From NCBI GenBank assembly GCA_947259005.1, contig CAMYKP010000009.1:163229-227228 (forward strand): a stretch of 64,000 bases of DNA, in the 5' to 3' direction. The notes under the pieces were generated by a model that searched no databases, had not been told where the DNA came from, and saw only the letters and a list, made by a program, of their open reading frames with translations. Positions 46,677 through 54,392 of the stretch are shown piece after piece. The position numbers and the translations under genes were made by a program. Each line of letters begins with the position of its first letter. Positions within the stretch are counted from its first letter, which is position 1. This DNA is from an uncultured Parasphingopyxis sp. Its GTDB lineage: Bacteria > Pseudomonadota > Alphaproteobacteria > Sphingomonadales > Sphingomonadaceae.

Positions 46677-48139
46677 ACGACAGCCTCTACCCGCGCCGTT
46701 TGCTTCGCAGCCGCCGGAGCCTTCGCCTTCAGATAGGCATGCATATGCGCGGCCACATCGCGGCCATCGCGGATCGCCCAGACGACAAGGCTCGCGCCGC
46801 GGACGATATCGCCGGCTGCGAACACGCCGTCCAAACTCGTCTGCATTGTCTTGTGATCGACGCGCAGCGTGCCCCAGCGGGTGACGGAGAGGTCGGGCGA
46901 GCCGAACATGCCGGGAAGGTCTTCGGCATCGAAGCCCAGTGCCTTGATCGCAAGATCGGCATCGAGATGGAAATCGCTGCCCGGATCGATCTGGGGCGAC
47001 CGGCGGCCAGATGCATCGGGCGCACCGAGCCGCATCTTATGGGCCTTTACGCCGGTGACGCCTTCTGTCCCTTCGAACGCCTGCGGACCCGAAAGCCAGA
47101 CAAACTCCACGCCTTCTTCCTCGGCATTGCGGACTTCGTTTTGCGAGCCGGGCATATTGTCCCGGTCGCGGCGATACAGGCACTTCACCGATTTCGCGCC
47201 CTGGCGGACGGCGGTGCGGACACAGTCCATCGCCGTATCGCCGCCGCCGATCACGACGACATTCTTGCCCGCCGCATTGAGATTGCCATTGTCGAACGCG
47301 GCGACCTTCTCGCCAAAGCTCTTGCGGTTAGACGCGATCAGGAAATCGAGCGCCTCGACCACGCCGTTGGTGCCGACGCCCGGTGCTTTCAGCTGGCGCG
47401 CCTTGTACACGCCTGTCGCGATGAGCAGCGCATCATGCTTTTCGCGCAGCTCGGCGAGGGTCGCGTCGCGGCCGACTTCGAAGCTCTCATGGAAGATGAT
47501 GCCGCTGTCCTTGAGCCGCTTGACGCGGCGCATGACGATCTCTTTTTCGAGCTTGAAACCGGGGATGCCATAGGTGAGCAATCCGCCCGCCCGGTCATGC
47601 CGGTCATAGACATGCACTTCATAGCCATGGCCGCGCATATATTCCGCGGTCGCGAGGCCGGCCGGCCCGGCGCCGATAACGCCCACCGATTGCGCCGAGC
47701 GATCCCGCACCGGGGTGATCGGTTCCACCCAGCCTTCTTTCCAGGCGGTATCGGTGATGTATTTTTCGACCGAACCGATCGTCACTGCGCCATGGCCGGT
47801 AAACTCGATTACGCAATTGCCTTCGCACAATCTGTCCTGCGGACAGATGCGGCCGCAAATTTCGGGCATGGTCGAGGTGGAGTTGGAAAGCTCGAACGCT
47901 TCGCGCAGCCGGCCTTCGGCGGTGAGCCTCAGCCAGTCGGGAATATGGTTGTGCAGCGGGCAATGGACCGAGCAATAGGGGACGCCGCACTGCGAGCAGC
48001 GCGCCGACTGTTCTTCCGCTTTCTCCACGGCATAGGCGCGCGCAATTTCCTCGAAATCTTCTCGGCGTTGCCCGGGTTCGCGTTTGGCAGGATAGTCCTG
48101 CTCAACGCCCACAAATTTGAGCATTGGATTTTCAGCCAT
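46673..48139 (-). CDS. gltD: Glutamate synthase small subunit
   Basis: The 488-residue protein has the N-terminal ferredoxin-like cysteine clusters (CSQCGVPYCSVHCPLHNHIP and CGRICPQDRLCEGNC, about 46-65 and 94-108), then FAD-binding GAGPAGLATAEYMRG and NADPH-binding GGGDTAMDC. It delivers electrons from NADPH to GltB. Three ATGs lie in a row; the third (48139) was chosen because GGAG then sits at a 6-base spacing, while it abuts the first. Confidence 0.96.
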   Translation of the reverse strand: MAENPMLKFVGVEQDYPAKREPGQRREDFEEIARAYAVEKAEEQSARCSQCGVPYCSVHCPLHNHIPDWLRLTAEGRLREAFELSNSTSTMPEICGRICPQDRLCEGNCVIEFTGHGAVTIGSVEKYITDTAWKEGWVEPITPVRDRSAQSVGVIGAGPAGLATAEYMRGHGYEVHVYDRHDRAGGLLTYGIPGFKLEKEIVMRRVKRLKDSGIIFHESFEVGRDATLAELREKHDALLIATGVYKARQLKAPGVGTNGVVEALDFLIASNRKSFGEKVAAFDNGNLNAAGKNVVVIGGGDTAMDCVRTAVRQGAKSVKCLYRRDRDNMPGSQNEVRNAEEEGVEFVWLSGPQAFEGTEGVTGVKAHKMRLGAPDASGRRSPQIDPGSDFHLDADLAIKALGFDAEDLPGMFGSPDLSVTRWGTLRVDHKTMQTSLDGVFAAGDIVRGASLVVWAIRDGRDVAAHMHAYLKAKAPAAAKQTARVEAVV

Positions 48140-48344
48140 CATCATCTCCGTAAGCGCGTGTCCATAGCAGAAAAAATCGCCAAGTCACGCGGAAAACGGA
48201 CATATAGGACAGACCTACTGTCTTATAGAAGGAATATTTCTTCGCCAGCGCTCACTGAGCCCGATTTTCGGGATTTAAGTAAGTCCACATCGGCCCTATA
48301 TTTAGCGCAAGACAGACCGGAATCGGCTGTGATAGGGGCGCGTC

Positions 48345-49139
48345 ATGTCATTTCTTCAAATGCTGATCACCGCAATCGTGCAGGGCGTTACGGAGTTCCT
48401 GCCAATCTCGTCTTCGGGGCATCTGATCCTGACGCCGCTGTTCATGGGCGAGGAGGATCAGGGGCCGCTGATCGACGCCGCTCTGCATGTTGGCACCCTG
48501 CTCGCAATCCTTGTCTATTTCTTCAGGGACGCCATGGGGCTGGCGCGCGGCGGGCTTGCCACGGTCGGGATCGGCGCGGCGCCGGAACAGAAGCGCCTGT
48601 TCTGGTGGGTGGCGATCGGTACCGTTCCGGTGTTTGCCTTTGGCGCGTTTCTCTACAGTTACGATATCATGCAGCATTTGAGGCTGACCGATCTCGTGGC
48701 TGCCAACCTCATCGGCTATGGTATCCTGCTCGGGGTTGCCGATCGCTTCGGGCGGCAGGAAAAAGCCTATGAGGACATGACGCTGCGCGATGCAATCATC
48801 GTCGGAACTGCCCAGGCGCTTGCGCTCATTCCCGGCACGAGCCGGTCCGGCGTCACGATGACGGCGGCGCGTTTTCTTGGCTATCAGCGCGTCGAGGCCG
48901 CACGTTTTTCGTTCCTGCTCTCGATACCCGCGGTTGCCGGGGCAGGGGTGCTTGTCATCCCGCAGATCATGGAAGTGGGCGGTGAACTCATGGCCGAAGC
49001 GCTGATCACCGGCGCGATGACTTTTGTCGCCGCGCTGGCCACGATGCATTTCCTCATGCGCTTCCTGCGCAAGGCGTCGATGATGGTGTTCGTCGTCTAC
49101 CGCATCGCGATGGGCATCTTGCTGCTGGCGATCTTTTAG
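48345..49139 (+). CDS. uppP: Undecaprenyl-diphosphatase (BacA/UppP)
   Basis: The 264-residue, eight-helix protein has the two catalytic blocks VTEFLPISSSGHLIL and LIPGTSRSGVTM. It hydrolyses undecaprenyl pyrophosphate to recycle the carrier for peptidoglycan synthesis and gives bacitracin resistance. It is divergent from gltD across a 205-base region and convergent with the TIR gene. Confidence 0.96.
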   Translation: MSFLQMLITAIVQGVTEFLPISSSGHLILTPLFMGEEDQGPLIDAALHVGTLLAILVYFFRDAMGLARGGLATVGIGAAPEQKRLFWWVAIGTVPVFAFGAFLYSYDIMQHLRLTDLVAANLIGYGILLGVADRFGRQEKAYEDMTLRDAIIVGTAQALALIPGTSRSGVTMTAARFLGYQRVEAARFSFLLSIPAVAGAGVLVIPQIMEVGGELMAEALITGAMTFVAALATMHFLMRFLRKASMMVFVVYRIAMGILLLAIF

Positions 49140-49151
49140 CGCCCTGCGGAA

Positions 49152-50231
49152 TTATCCGCCGATAGAGCGGACATAGGCATCAGCGACACAGGCCTGCGCC
49201 GTGCCAAGCGCCTGATTGGCCGCAGCGGCATCGGGATAGCTGCCGATCATCACGACCGTCAGGCCGGGCGCAAGGCCCGGATAATTGTCGGACCGCGCAA
49301 CGATAGGCCGGATCCCTGCGCAGGCCTGAAACCGGCGCGCGCGCCGCAATACCGTCCGGTCGCCCGGCTGGAAACTGCCGACCACGACATAATAAGCGCC
49401 GCCCGATGCTGTCGCTGGTGCCGGGAGTGGAGCAGGCTCGGGTGCTTGCTGAACGGGTTGCTGTGCAGGCTGCTGTGGTGAGGGCGTGGCGGTTTCGGGC
49501 TCTTCCTCGACGGGTGGAACATTGTCCGCGTCCGCATTGGCCATTTCCGGGCCAGAGGCCATATCTGCAGCGACAGCCTCCTCTCCATCATCGTGGGTCA
49601 TGAAATAGAAACCGGCAAGCATGACGGCGGCAACCAGCAAGGCCGTGACGATCGGAATTTTCCACTGGTTGACCGGGTCGGAATTTGCCGGTGCTGGCGG
49701 AGGCGAGGCGGGTTCAGCTGGAGGTGGGGGCGGTGCTGCGGCCGCGGGCTGCGCAGTTTCGGTCGCAACGGGCGGTGGGGCTGGCGGCGGCGCCGGATCG
49801 GGTTTCGCGCTTTTCGCTTGCCGTTTGATCGTATCGGTCATGCGCGTGATCGTGTCGTCATCACCGTCGAACCAGTCGATCCACTGATAGTCATTCAGCC
49901 AATAGGCCAGCCCGTCCGCCGGCTTCTCTTCCAGCCGCACCGGATAGATCAGCTTGTCCGAATTTTCCGCCATCATCAGCTCGCGCTTCACATGGCGGGA
50001 CTGATCCGACTGGCCGCAAAAGAGCAGGATGATCAGGTCGGACTGGCGGACCTGGTCGACAATCGCCTTGTCGAACGGCTGTCCGGGATCGATATCGTCC
50101 GGCGCCATCCAGCCCGTTATGCCGTGATGCCCCAGAATGACCTTCAGCCGCCGGGCGGTTTCAACTTGCGAACTGTGATGGCTGATAAAGGCGGTCGGTT
50201 GCCCTGCATTGTCGCTTTGGCTCTCGCTCAC
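49152..50231 (-). CDS. TIR domain-transmembrane-SPOR fusion protein
   Basis: The 359-residue protein has a TIR domain at about 12-135 (TAFISHHSSQVETARRL; GWMAPDDIDPG; SDLIILLFCGQSDQS), with E84 in HVKRELMMAE at the place of the NADase glutamate of bacterial TIRs. Pro/Ala-rich linkers (144-185, 239-275) flank one transmembrane helix (191-211). The C-terminal 276-359 (YYVVVGSFQPGDRTVLRRAR, then GLTVVMIGSYPDAAAANQAL) looks like a SPOR peptidoglycan-binding fold outside the membrane. TIR would thus be cytoplasmic and SPOR periplasmic. I know no described system with this order. Whether TIR is an active NAD-cleaving enzyme or a scaffold is unknown. Confidence 0.78.
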   Translation of the reverse strand: MSESQSDNAGQPTAFISHHSSQVETARRLKVILGHHGITGWMAPDDIDPGQPFDKAIVDQVRQSDLIILLFCGQSDQSRHVKRELMMAENSDKLIYPVRLEEKPADGLAYWLNDYQWIDWFDGDDDTITRMTDTIKRQAKSAKPDPAPPPAPPPVATETAQPAAAAPPPPPAEPASPPPAPANSDPVNQWKIPIVTALLVAAVMLAGFYFMTHDDGEEAVAADMASGPEMANADADNVPPVEEEPETATPSPQQPAQQPVQQAPEPAPLPAPATASGGAYYVVVGSFQPGDRTVLRRARRFQACAGIRPIVARSDNYPGLAPGLTVVMIGSYPDAAAANQALGTAQACVADAYVRSIGG

Positions 50232-50270
50232 CTTCTATCTCCATTGCCCTGAATCGTGTCGCTTTTGCTC

Positions 50271-51218
50271 TCAGGTTGCGCTCGCCGCCTTGTTCGCGAA
50301 ACGCCCATGATTGCGATACTGGACAAGCCAGCGATCGGCGACGGCGGCCAGGGGGCGCGGGGCAAGGCCAAGCTCTGCAAAACCGTCCGCCCCTTCGCTC
50401 ACCACATTGTCGCTTTGCAGCGAAAGCCACTGGTCCCGGCTGATCGGTGCGCCGGGCAGGAATCCCAGGCGCGCGATAGCGCTTCCCATCATGTCCGGCA
50501 CTTCCAGGATCTGTTTGTCAGGCTTGCCGATGGAGTCGAGAATGAAACGGTTGATGTCGCGCATGGACATTATCTCGGGGCCGCCCAGCTCGAACGTCTT
50601 GCCGCGATAAGCGGGTGGATTGCCGATCGCCCTTGCCACGGCCTCTGCCACATCGGCGACATAGACGGGCTGGAATTTCGTATCCGGTTTCATCACCGGC
50701 ACCATGAAAGGCGCCATGCGCACGATTGCAGCGAAGCGGTTGATGAAATCGTCTTCCGGGCCGAATATCACAGAGGGTCGCATGATGATCGCCTGCGGCA
50801 GTGCCTCGCGGACGGCTTCCTCGCCAGCGGCCTTGGAGCGTGCATAGTGCGATGCCGCGTCTGCCGAAGCTCCGATCGACGAGATCTGGATGAAATCCTG
50901 CACCCCGGCTGCCTTGGCGGCCTCGGCCAGGTTGCGCGCACCCTCGACATGGAATTTCCGGAAGTCGCCTTTGAGGATGCCGACAAAGTTGATGACCGCG
51001 TCCGCGCCTTCCACAGCGCGGGCCAATGTTTCAGGCTTGGTGATATCCGCCGCGACGAAATGGGTCTGGCCGAGCCCGCCCATCGGCTTGATGAAATAGG
51101 CGCTCTTGGGATTGCGCTCTGCAATGCGGATGCGGAAGCCGGCTTCCAGCAAATCCTGCGCGACATAGCGGCCCAGAAAGCCGCCGCCACCAACCAATGT
51201 AACCAGCCTGTCCTGCAT
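50271..51218 (-). CDS. NDUFA9-like NAD(P)-binding epimerase-family protein
   Basis: The 315-residue Rossmann protein begins LVTLVGGGGFLGRYVAQ (GGxGFxG) and has ISSIGASADAASHYARSKAAGE with Ser and YxxxK-type residues. It resembles the atypical SDR group that includes complex I subunit NDUFA9. The ATG 51218 has TAGGGAG upstream. It may assist complex I, but no nuo genes are near. Confidence 0.88.
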   Translation of the reverse strand: MQDRLVTLVGGGGFLGRYVAQDLLEAGFRIRIAERNPKSAYFIKPMGGLGQTHFVAADITKPETLARAVEGADAVINFVGILKGDFRKFHVEGARNLAEAAKAAGVQDFIQISSIGASADAASHYARSKAAGEEAVREALPQAIIMRPSVIFGPEDDFINRFAAIVRMAPFMVPVMKPDTKFQPVYVADVAEAVARAIGNPPAYRGKTFELGGPEIMSMRDINRFILDSIGKPDKQILEVPDMMGSAIARLGFLPGAPISRDQWLSLQSDNVVSEGADGFAELGLAPRPLAAVADRWLVQYRNHGRFANKAASAT

Positions 51219-51341
51219 CGAAAATCTGCTCCCTAGAGATGATGCCGCCCCAATGGCGTTTAACCAGCGGATTGACAAGCGCGCCGTCGGCCATCATAGC
51301 GCCCATCCTGCGTTTTGGCGAGCATATCGCCCGAACCGTGG

Positions 51342-51429
51342 GCCCAGATGGCGGAATTGGTAGACGCGCCAGCTTCAGGTGCTGGTGTCCCTTGTGGACG
51401 TGGAGGTTCGAGTCCTCTTCTGGGCACCA
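51342..51429 (+). tRNA. tRNA-Leu (anticodon CAG), CCA encoded
   Basis: The acceptor stem GCCCAGA (51342-51348) pairs with TCTGGGC (51419-51425), followed by A and CCA (51427-51429). The anticodon loop TTCAGGT lies between CCAGC and GCTGG, so the anticodon is CAG. A long variable arm (TGTCCCTTGTGGACG) and a T-loop GGTTCGAGTCC are present. Its 3' end is the likely attachment site of the integrase encoded 179 bases downstream. Confidence 0.95.
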
Positions 51430-51520
51430 TTAGAGTGTTCCTCAACATCCCCTAAAATCTCGACAAGCCGCAGAAAAGCTGGCATACACTATCCCTAGAA
51501 GTCGCTGGGTGATTTTCTTC

Positions 51521-51606
51521 ATGCCCCCACAATCCGCCCTTTCTGGGGGCATCGTTGGGGGCATATACGGCATTTGGCGGCGTTTTGGCGAAAGGTCATG
51601 CCCCCA
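51521..51606. promoter_or_regulatory. Four copies of ATGCCCCCA around integrase start
   Basis: The 9-mer ATGCCCCCA is at 51521-51529 and 51598-51606, and its complement TGGGGGCAT at 51544-51552 and 51556-51564. The last copy abuts the integrase ATG at 51608. These may be integrase arm sites or operators for autoregulation. A similar GGGGGCAT is at 53465-53472. Confidence 0.6.
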
Positions 51607-51607
51607 A

Positions 51608-52861
51608 ATGGCGCTCAAAGACGCAGAAATTCGCGCCTTGCAGGCAATCGATAGGCCAGTGCGAAAGGCAGATGGCAAAGGCCTCTATGTCGAAGTATTC
51701 CCTAACGGTTCCAAGCTTTGGCGGCTCAAATACCGCATGGCGGGTAAAGAGAAGCGGCTGGCACTGGGGGCATATCCGGAAATCACCCTAGCGGAAGCCC
51801 GCAAGCGTCGCGATTCGGCCAGACGCCAGATAGATGAAGGCATCGACCCTTCGATAGCACGAAAGCGCGCAAAGGCTGCGGCCATGGTGAGTGCGCATGA
51901 TAGTTTCGATCCGATCGCCCGCGAATATATCGAGAAGATGGCGAAAGAGGGCAGGGCGGAAGCCACCTTGAGAAAGGCGCGCTGGTTTGCAGATTTGCTC
52001 CAACCTGCGATCGGAACGATGCCGGTGAGCGAAGTCGATCCCCAACTGTTGTTGGCTGCGCTCAAGAAACTTGAGGCCAAGGGTAATTACGAGACTGCCA
52101 AAAAGACGCGCAGCTTTGCCAGCCGGGTCTTTTGCTATGCCGTGGCAACCGGGCGCGCGAAGGCTGATCCGGCGGCATTGCTGAAAGGCGCGCTAATCTC
52201 CCCCAAGGCACGTCACTATGCCGCGATATTGGATCCGGCCAAACTGGGTGAGTTGTTGCGGGCAATCGATGATTTTTCAGGCAGTCCGATCACGAGATTT
52301 GCGCTCCAGTTAGCTCCGCATGTCTTTGTTCGTCCGGGTGAATTACGGCATGCCGAGTGGAACGAAATAGACCTGGGTGAGGCAGTTTGGCGTATCCCGG
52401 CTGGCAAGATGAAAGCCCGGCGAGAGCATTCAGTGCCGCTTTCACGCCAAGTGATTGCACTGTTCCGAGATTTGCGGGCGCTCACCGGGCCGAAGGGGTT
52501 CGTCTTCCCGGCTCTCCATACAACGCGCCGCCCGATGAGCGAAAACACCGTGAACGCTGCTTTCCGGCGCATGGGATTCGATAAAGACGAAGTGACAGCC
52601 CATGGCCTGCGTTCGACTGCTTCAACGCTGCTCAATGAAAGCGGATTGTGGAATCCAGATGCGATCGAGCGGGCGCTGGCACATGGTTTCAGTAACGCAG
52701 TGCGCGGGGCCTATCATCGAGGGCAGCATTGGGAAGAGCGGGTGCGCATGGCCCAGTGGTGGAGCGACTTTCTGGATCAGCGGAGGGAGGGCGCGGAAGT
52801 TGTGAATTTGGGCTCAAGGCAACAATCCAGTGCCTGTCCACAAGAAATATCGCATAATTGA
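51608..52861 (+). CDS. int: P4-type tyrosine recombinase (island integrase)
   Basis: The 417-residue protein has an N-terminal DUF4102 domain (KLWRLKYRMAGKEKRLALGAYPEITLAEAR, about 37-66), a core-binding domain and a catalytic domain with Arg in FVRPGELRHAEW, Lys in KMKARREHSVPLS, HGLRST, AHGFSNAVRGAYHRG and the catalytic Tyr in AYHRG. Enzymes of this family integrate islands at tRNA genes; tRNA-Leu(CAG) lies just upstream. The ATG 51608 follows one ATGCCCCCA copy. No target duplication was recognised. Confidence 0.93.
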   Translation: MALKDAEIRALQAIDRPVRKADGKGLYVEVFPNGSKLWRLKYRMAGKEKRLALGAYPEITLAEARKRRDSARRQIDEGIDPSIARKRAKAAAMVSAHDSFDPIAREYIEKMAKEGRAEATLRKARWFADLLQPAIGTMPVSEVDPQLLLAALKKLEAKGNYETAKKTRSFASRVFCYAVATGRAKADPAALLKGALISPKARHYAAILDPAKLGELLRAIDDFSGSPITRFALQLAPHVFVRPGELRHAEWNEIDLGEAVWRIPAGKMKARREHSVPLSRQVIALFRDLRALTGPKGFVFPALHTTRRPMSENTVNAAFRRMGFDKDEVTAHGLRSTASTLLNESGLWNPDAIERALAHGFSNAVRGAYHRGQHWEERVRMAQWWSDFLDQRREGAEVVNLGSRQQSSACPQEISHN

Positions 52862-53095
52862 GAATATAAACATGTGCATGATTTGTTCACTTGCGGGCGC
52901 AAAAATCTAGGGTTTGGAACGATTCGCGAACATTGGCTGATTTTGGCCTGCGGTGAAGCGAATTTTACGCACGTTGAAACGAGTCATAATCCACAAGCTT
53001 ACGGGCTTGCCGTGGCGTCGGTTCTTTGCATAGTGAGGTTGCCTGAAGTTTCGGGAGGCAATTGGAAATACCCGGACAATGGAAGGAACGACTAA
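52862..53095. other. Intergenic region before AlpA-like gene
   Basis: A 234-base space with no convincing frame. It has an AAGGA ribosome-binding site at its end for the AlpA-like gene, and may hold that gene's promoter. Nothing else was recognised. Confidence 0.4.
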
Positions 53096-53296
53096 ATGAA
53101 GTCCCCAAGCCTCATTACTATCGAGGAATTTGGTGAACGATACGCCGTGTCACGGTCGACCGTTTATCGATTAATTGAAAGCAAGGCCATTCAACTGGTC
53201 AAGATCGGACGTGCCAGCCGCATAAAGCTGGCCGATGCCGAACGCTGGGCGCAGTCGCTGCCCGGATATGCAAACGAACTGGACGATGCAGCGTGA
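53096..53296 (+). CDS. AlpA-like HTH regulator/excisionase
   Basis: The 66-residue protein is a winged-helix MerR/excisionase-type domain: ITIEEFGERYAVSRSTVYRLIESK, then LVKIGRASRIKLADAERWAQ. Such small proteins act as excisionases or regulators next to integrases. A good AAGGA site precedes the ATG. Its position after the integrase supports a role in controlling excision. Confidence 0.85.
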   Translation: MKSPSLITIEEFGERYAVSRSTVYRLIESKAIQLVKIGRASRIKLADAERWAQSLPGYANELDDAA

Positions 53297-53447
53297 CGCG
53301 CCGCAAAGAAAAAGCGCCGATGAGCACGGCAATGCCCATCGACGCAATATCCGTTGGCTGCGAGGCGTCAGGATGGTCTTTGTATAGCTTCCGAATATCG
53401 GATTCGGCAAGCATTTCCAGAATGCGCCCAGCGGGCCTTTCGATCAC
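53199..53447 (-). CDS. Possible small protein antisense to AlpA-like gene
   Basis: A GTG-started 82-codon frame whose first part (MIERPAGRILEMLAESDIRK, then DIASMGIAVLIGAFSL) looks protein-like, including a short hydrophobic helix, while the plus-strand frame across the same DNA looks like a shadow. It overlaps the AlpA-like gene antisense by 98 bases and has no clear ribosome-binding site. It may be spurious. Confidence 0.25.
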   Translation of the reverse strand: MIERPAGRILEMLAESDIRKLYKDHPDASQPTDIASMGIAVLIGAFSLRRVTLHRPVRLHIRAATAPSVRHRPALCGWHVRS

Positions 53448-53647
53448 TTAGCCAAGATTGGGGCGGGGGCATTGTTTCCCGCCCTTTTTTTGGCTTGTGC
53501 CGTGGCGTTCCCTGTCGTCTCTTTGAAACTGGCGCGATTGCGTCGCCGGATATTTCAGGACGTACCAGCCGCTTTTCATTGTTCTCAATATTGAACAATG
53601 ACTTAGCGATGATTGAAGCGCCACGCCTATTATAGGGCGGCCAAGCT
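53297..53647. other. Intergenic space between AlpA-like and HUH genes
   Basis: A 351-base region with a strong plus-strand terminator (53461-53491) and possibly part of a small minus-strand frame. The HUH gene start (53648) lies after the terminator, so it is probably transcribed from a promoter between 53492 and 53647, which I cannot assign. Confidence 0.4.
53461..53491 (+). terminator. Intrinsic terminator after AlpA-like gene
   Basis: GGGCGGG (53461-53467) pairs perfectly with CCCGCCC (53478-53484) over a 10-base loop, followed by seven T (53485-53491). It ends plus-strand transcription 165 bases after the AlpA-like stop. Confidence 0.85.
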
Positions 53648-54292
53648 ATGACAACGCGCATGCTGAAGCGGCGGATGCTGCCCCATGGCGGCGATCGGCG
53701 AACTGGTGATGCATTGAAGGTTTCGCAGCAACTGACAGAGCGGGATTGTCTCTCGCTCATCGATGCTGCCTATCAGGCTTGGCAGCGCGGCCAGCCGTTC
53801 AATCGGTTCATCACCTTGCTTTGGGAGAAAGGCGGAGTCGATCCGCGCGACAATGCAAAAGCGACGCGGCGATTTCTGAAACATGCAGGCGGCTGGCTGC
53901 GCTCATTTGATTGCAAGCTTGTCCACTGCTGGGTGCAGGAATCCGGGAGCGTGAACGGAGCCCATGTGCATATACTGTTGCACGTTCCGCCGCTTCTGGA
54001 CCCATTATTTGCCCGCAAGCCGATGCACTGGGCGAAGCTATGCCTTCCCGGTGCCTATGTTGCCAAAACGGTCGAAACGCAGCGCGTCGCGCCATGGGCT
54101 GATCCAGAGGGCAATGCAGACGCCTATGAGGCTGAGTTGATGGCCAAGTTGCACTATATGCTCAAATGCGCACCAGCCGCCTTAGAATGCGATCTAGATA
54201 TGATCAGGCGGCGGTCGCCCTGGAGTAAAGGTTGGGGGCAGTCCGGCGCTGTCTTTGGAAAACGCGCCGGGCGCTGGCAGGATAGGAAATGA
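53648..54292 (+). CDS. HUH-motif replication/relaxase-like protein
   Basis: The 214-residue protein has the HUH signature H106-V-H108 in GAHVHILLHVPP after the strand LVHCWVQESGS, and a YxxK motif, Y170-M-L-K173, in KLHYMLKC. Both motifs occur in single-strand-DNA endonucleases of rolling-circle replication and in inovirus Gp2-like and plasmid Rep proteins. The protein may nick and replicate the excised island. Start codon support is weak (a GGGCGG stretch). Similarity is by motif only. Confidence 0.65.
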   Translation: MTTRMLKRRMLPHGGDRRTGDALKVSQQLTERDCLSLIDAAYQAWQRGQPFNRFITLLWEKGGVDPRDNAKATRRFLKHAGGWLRSFDCKLVHCWVQESGSVNGAHVHILLHVPPLLDPLFARKPMHWAKLCLPGAYVAKTVETQRVAPWADPEGNADAYEAELMAKLHYMLKCAPAALECDLDMIRRRSPWSKGWGQSGAVFGKRAGRWQDRK

Positions 54293-54392
54293 CTTAGTCC
54301 CCGATTGTGTCTCCAAGTGTAAAATGCGGAAATCCACTAATGATTTAGGAAAATCCATTGGCGGCGCACCCGGGGCTGGCTAGAGCTTTACC

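Noticed and set aside
51400..51429. Second copy of the tRNA-Leu 3' end inside the window as the island's right attachment site
   Set aside because: No match was noticed by eye anywhere from 52862 to 64000; an exact search was not possible.
53354..53635. 93-codon plus-strand frame between the AlpA-like and HUH genes
   Set aside because: It crosses a strong intrinsic terminator and has shadow-like composition.
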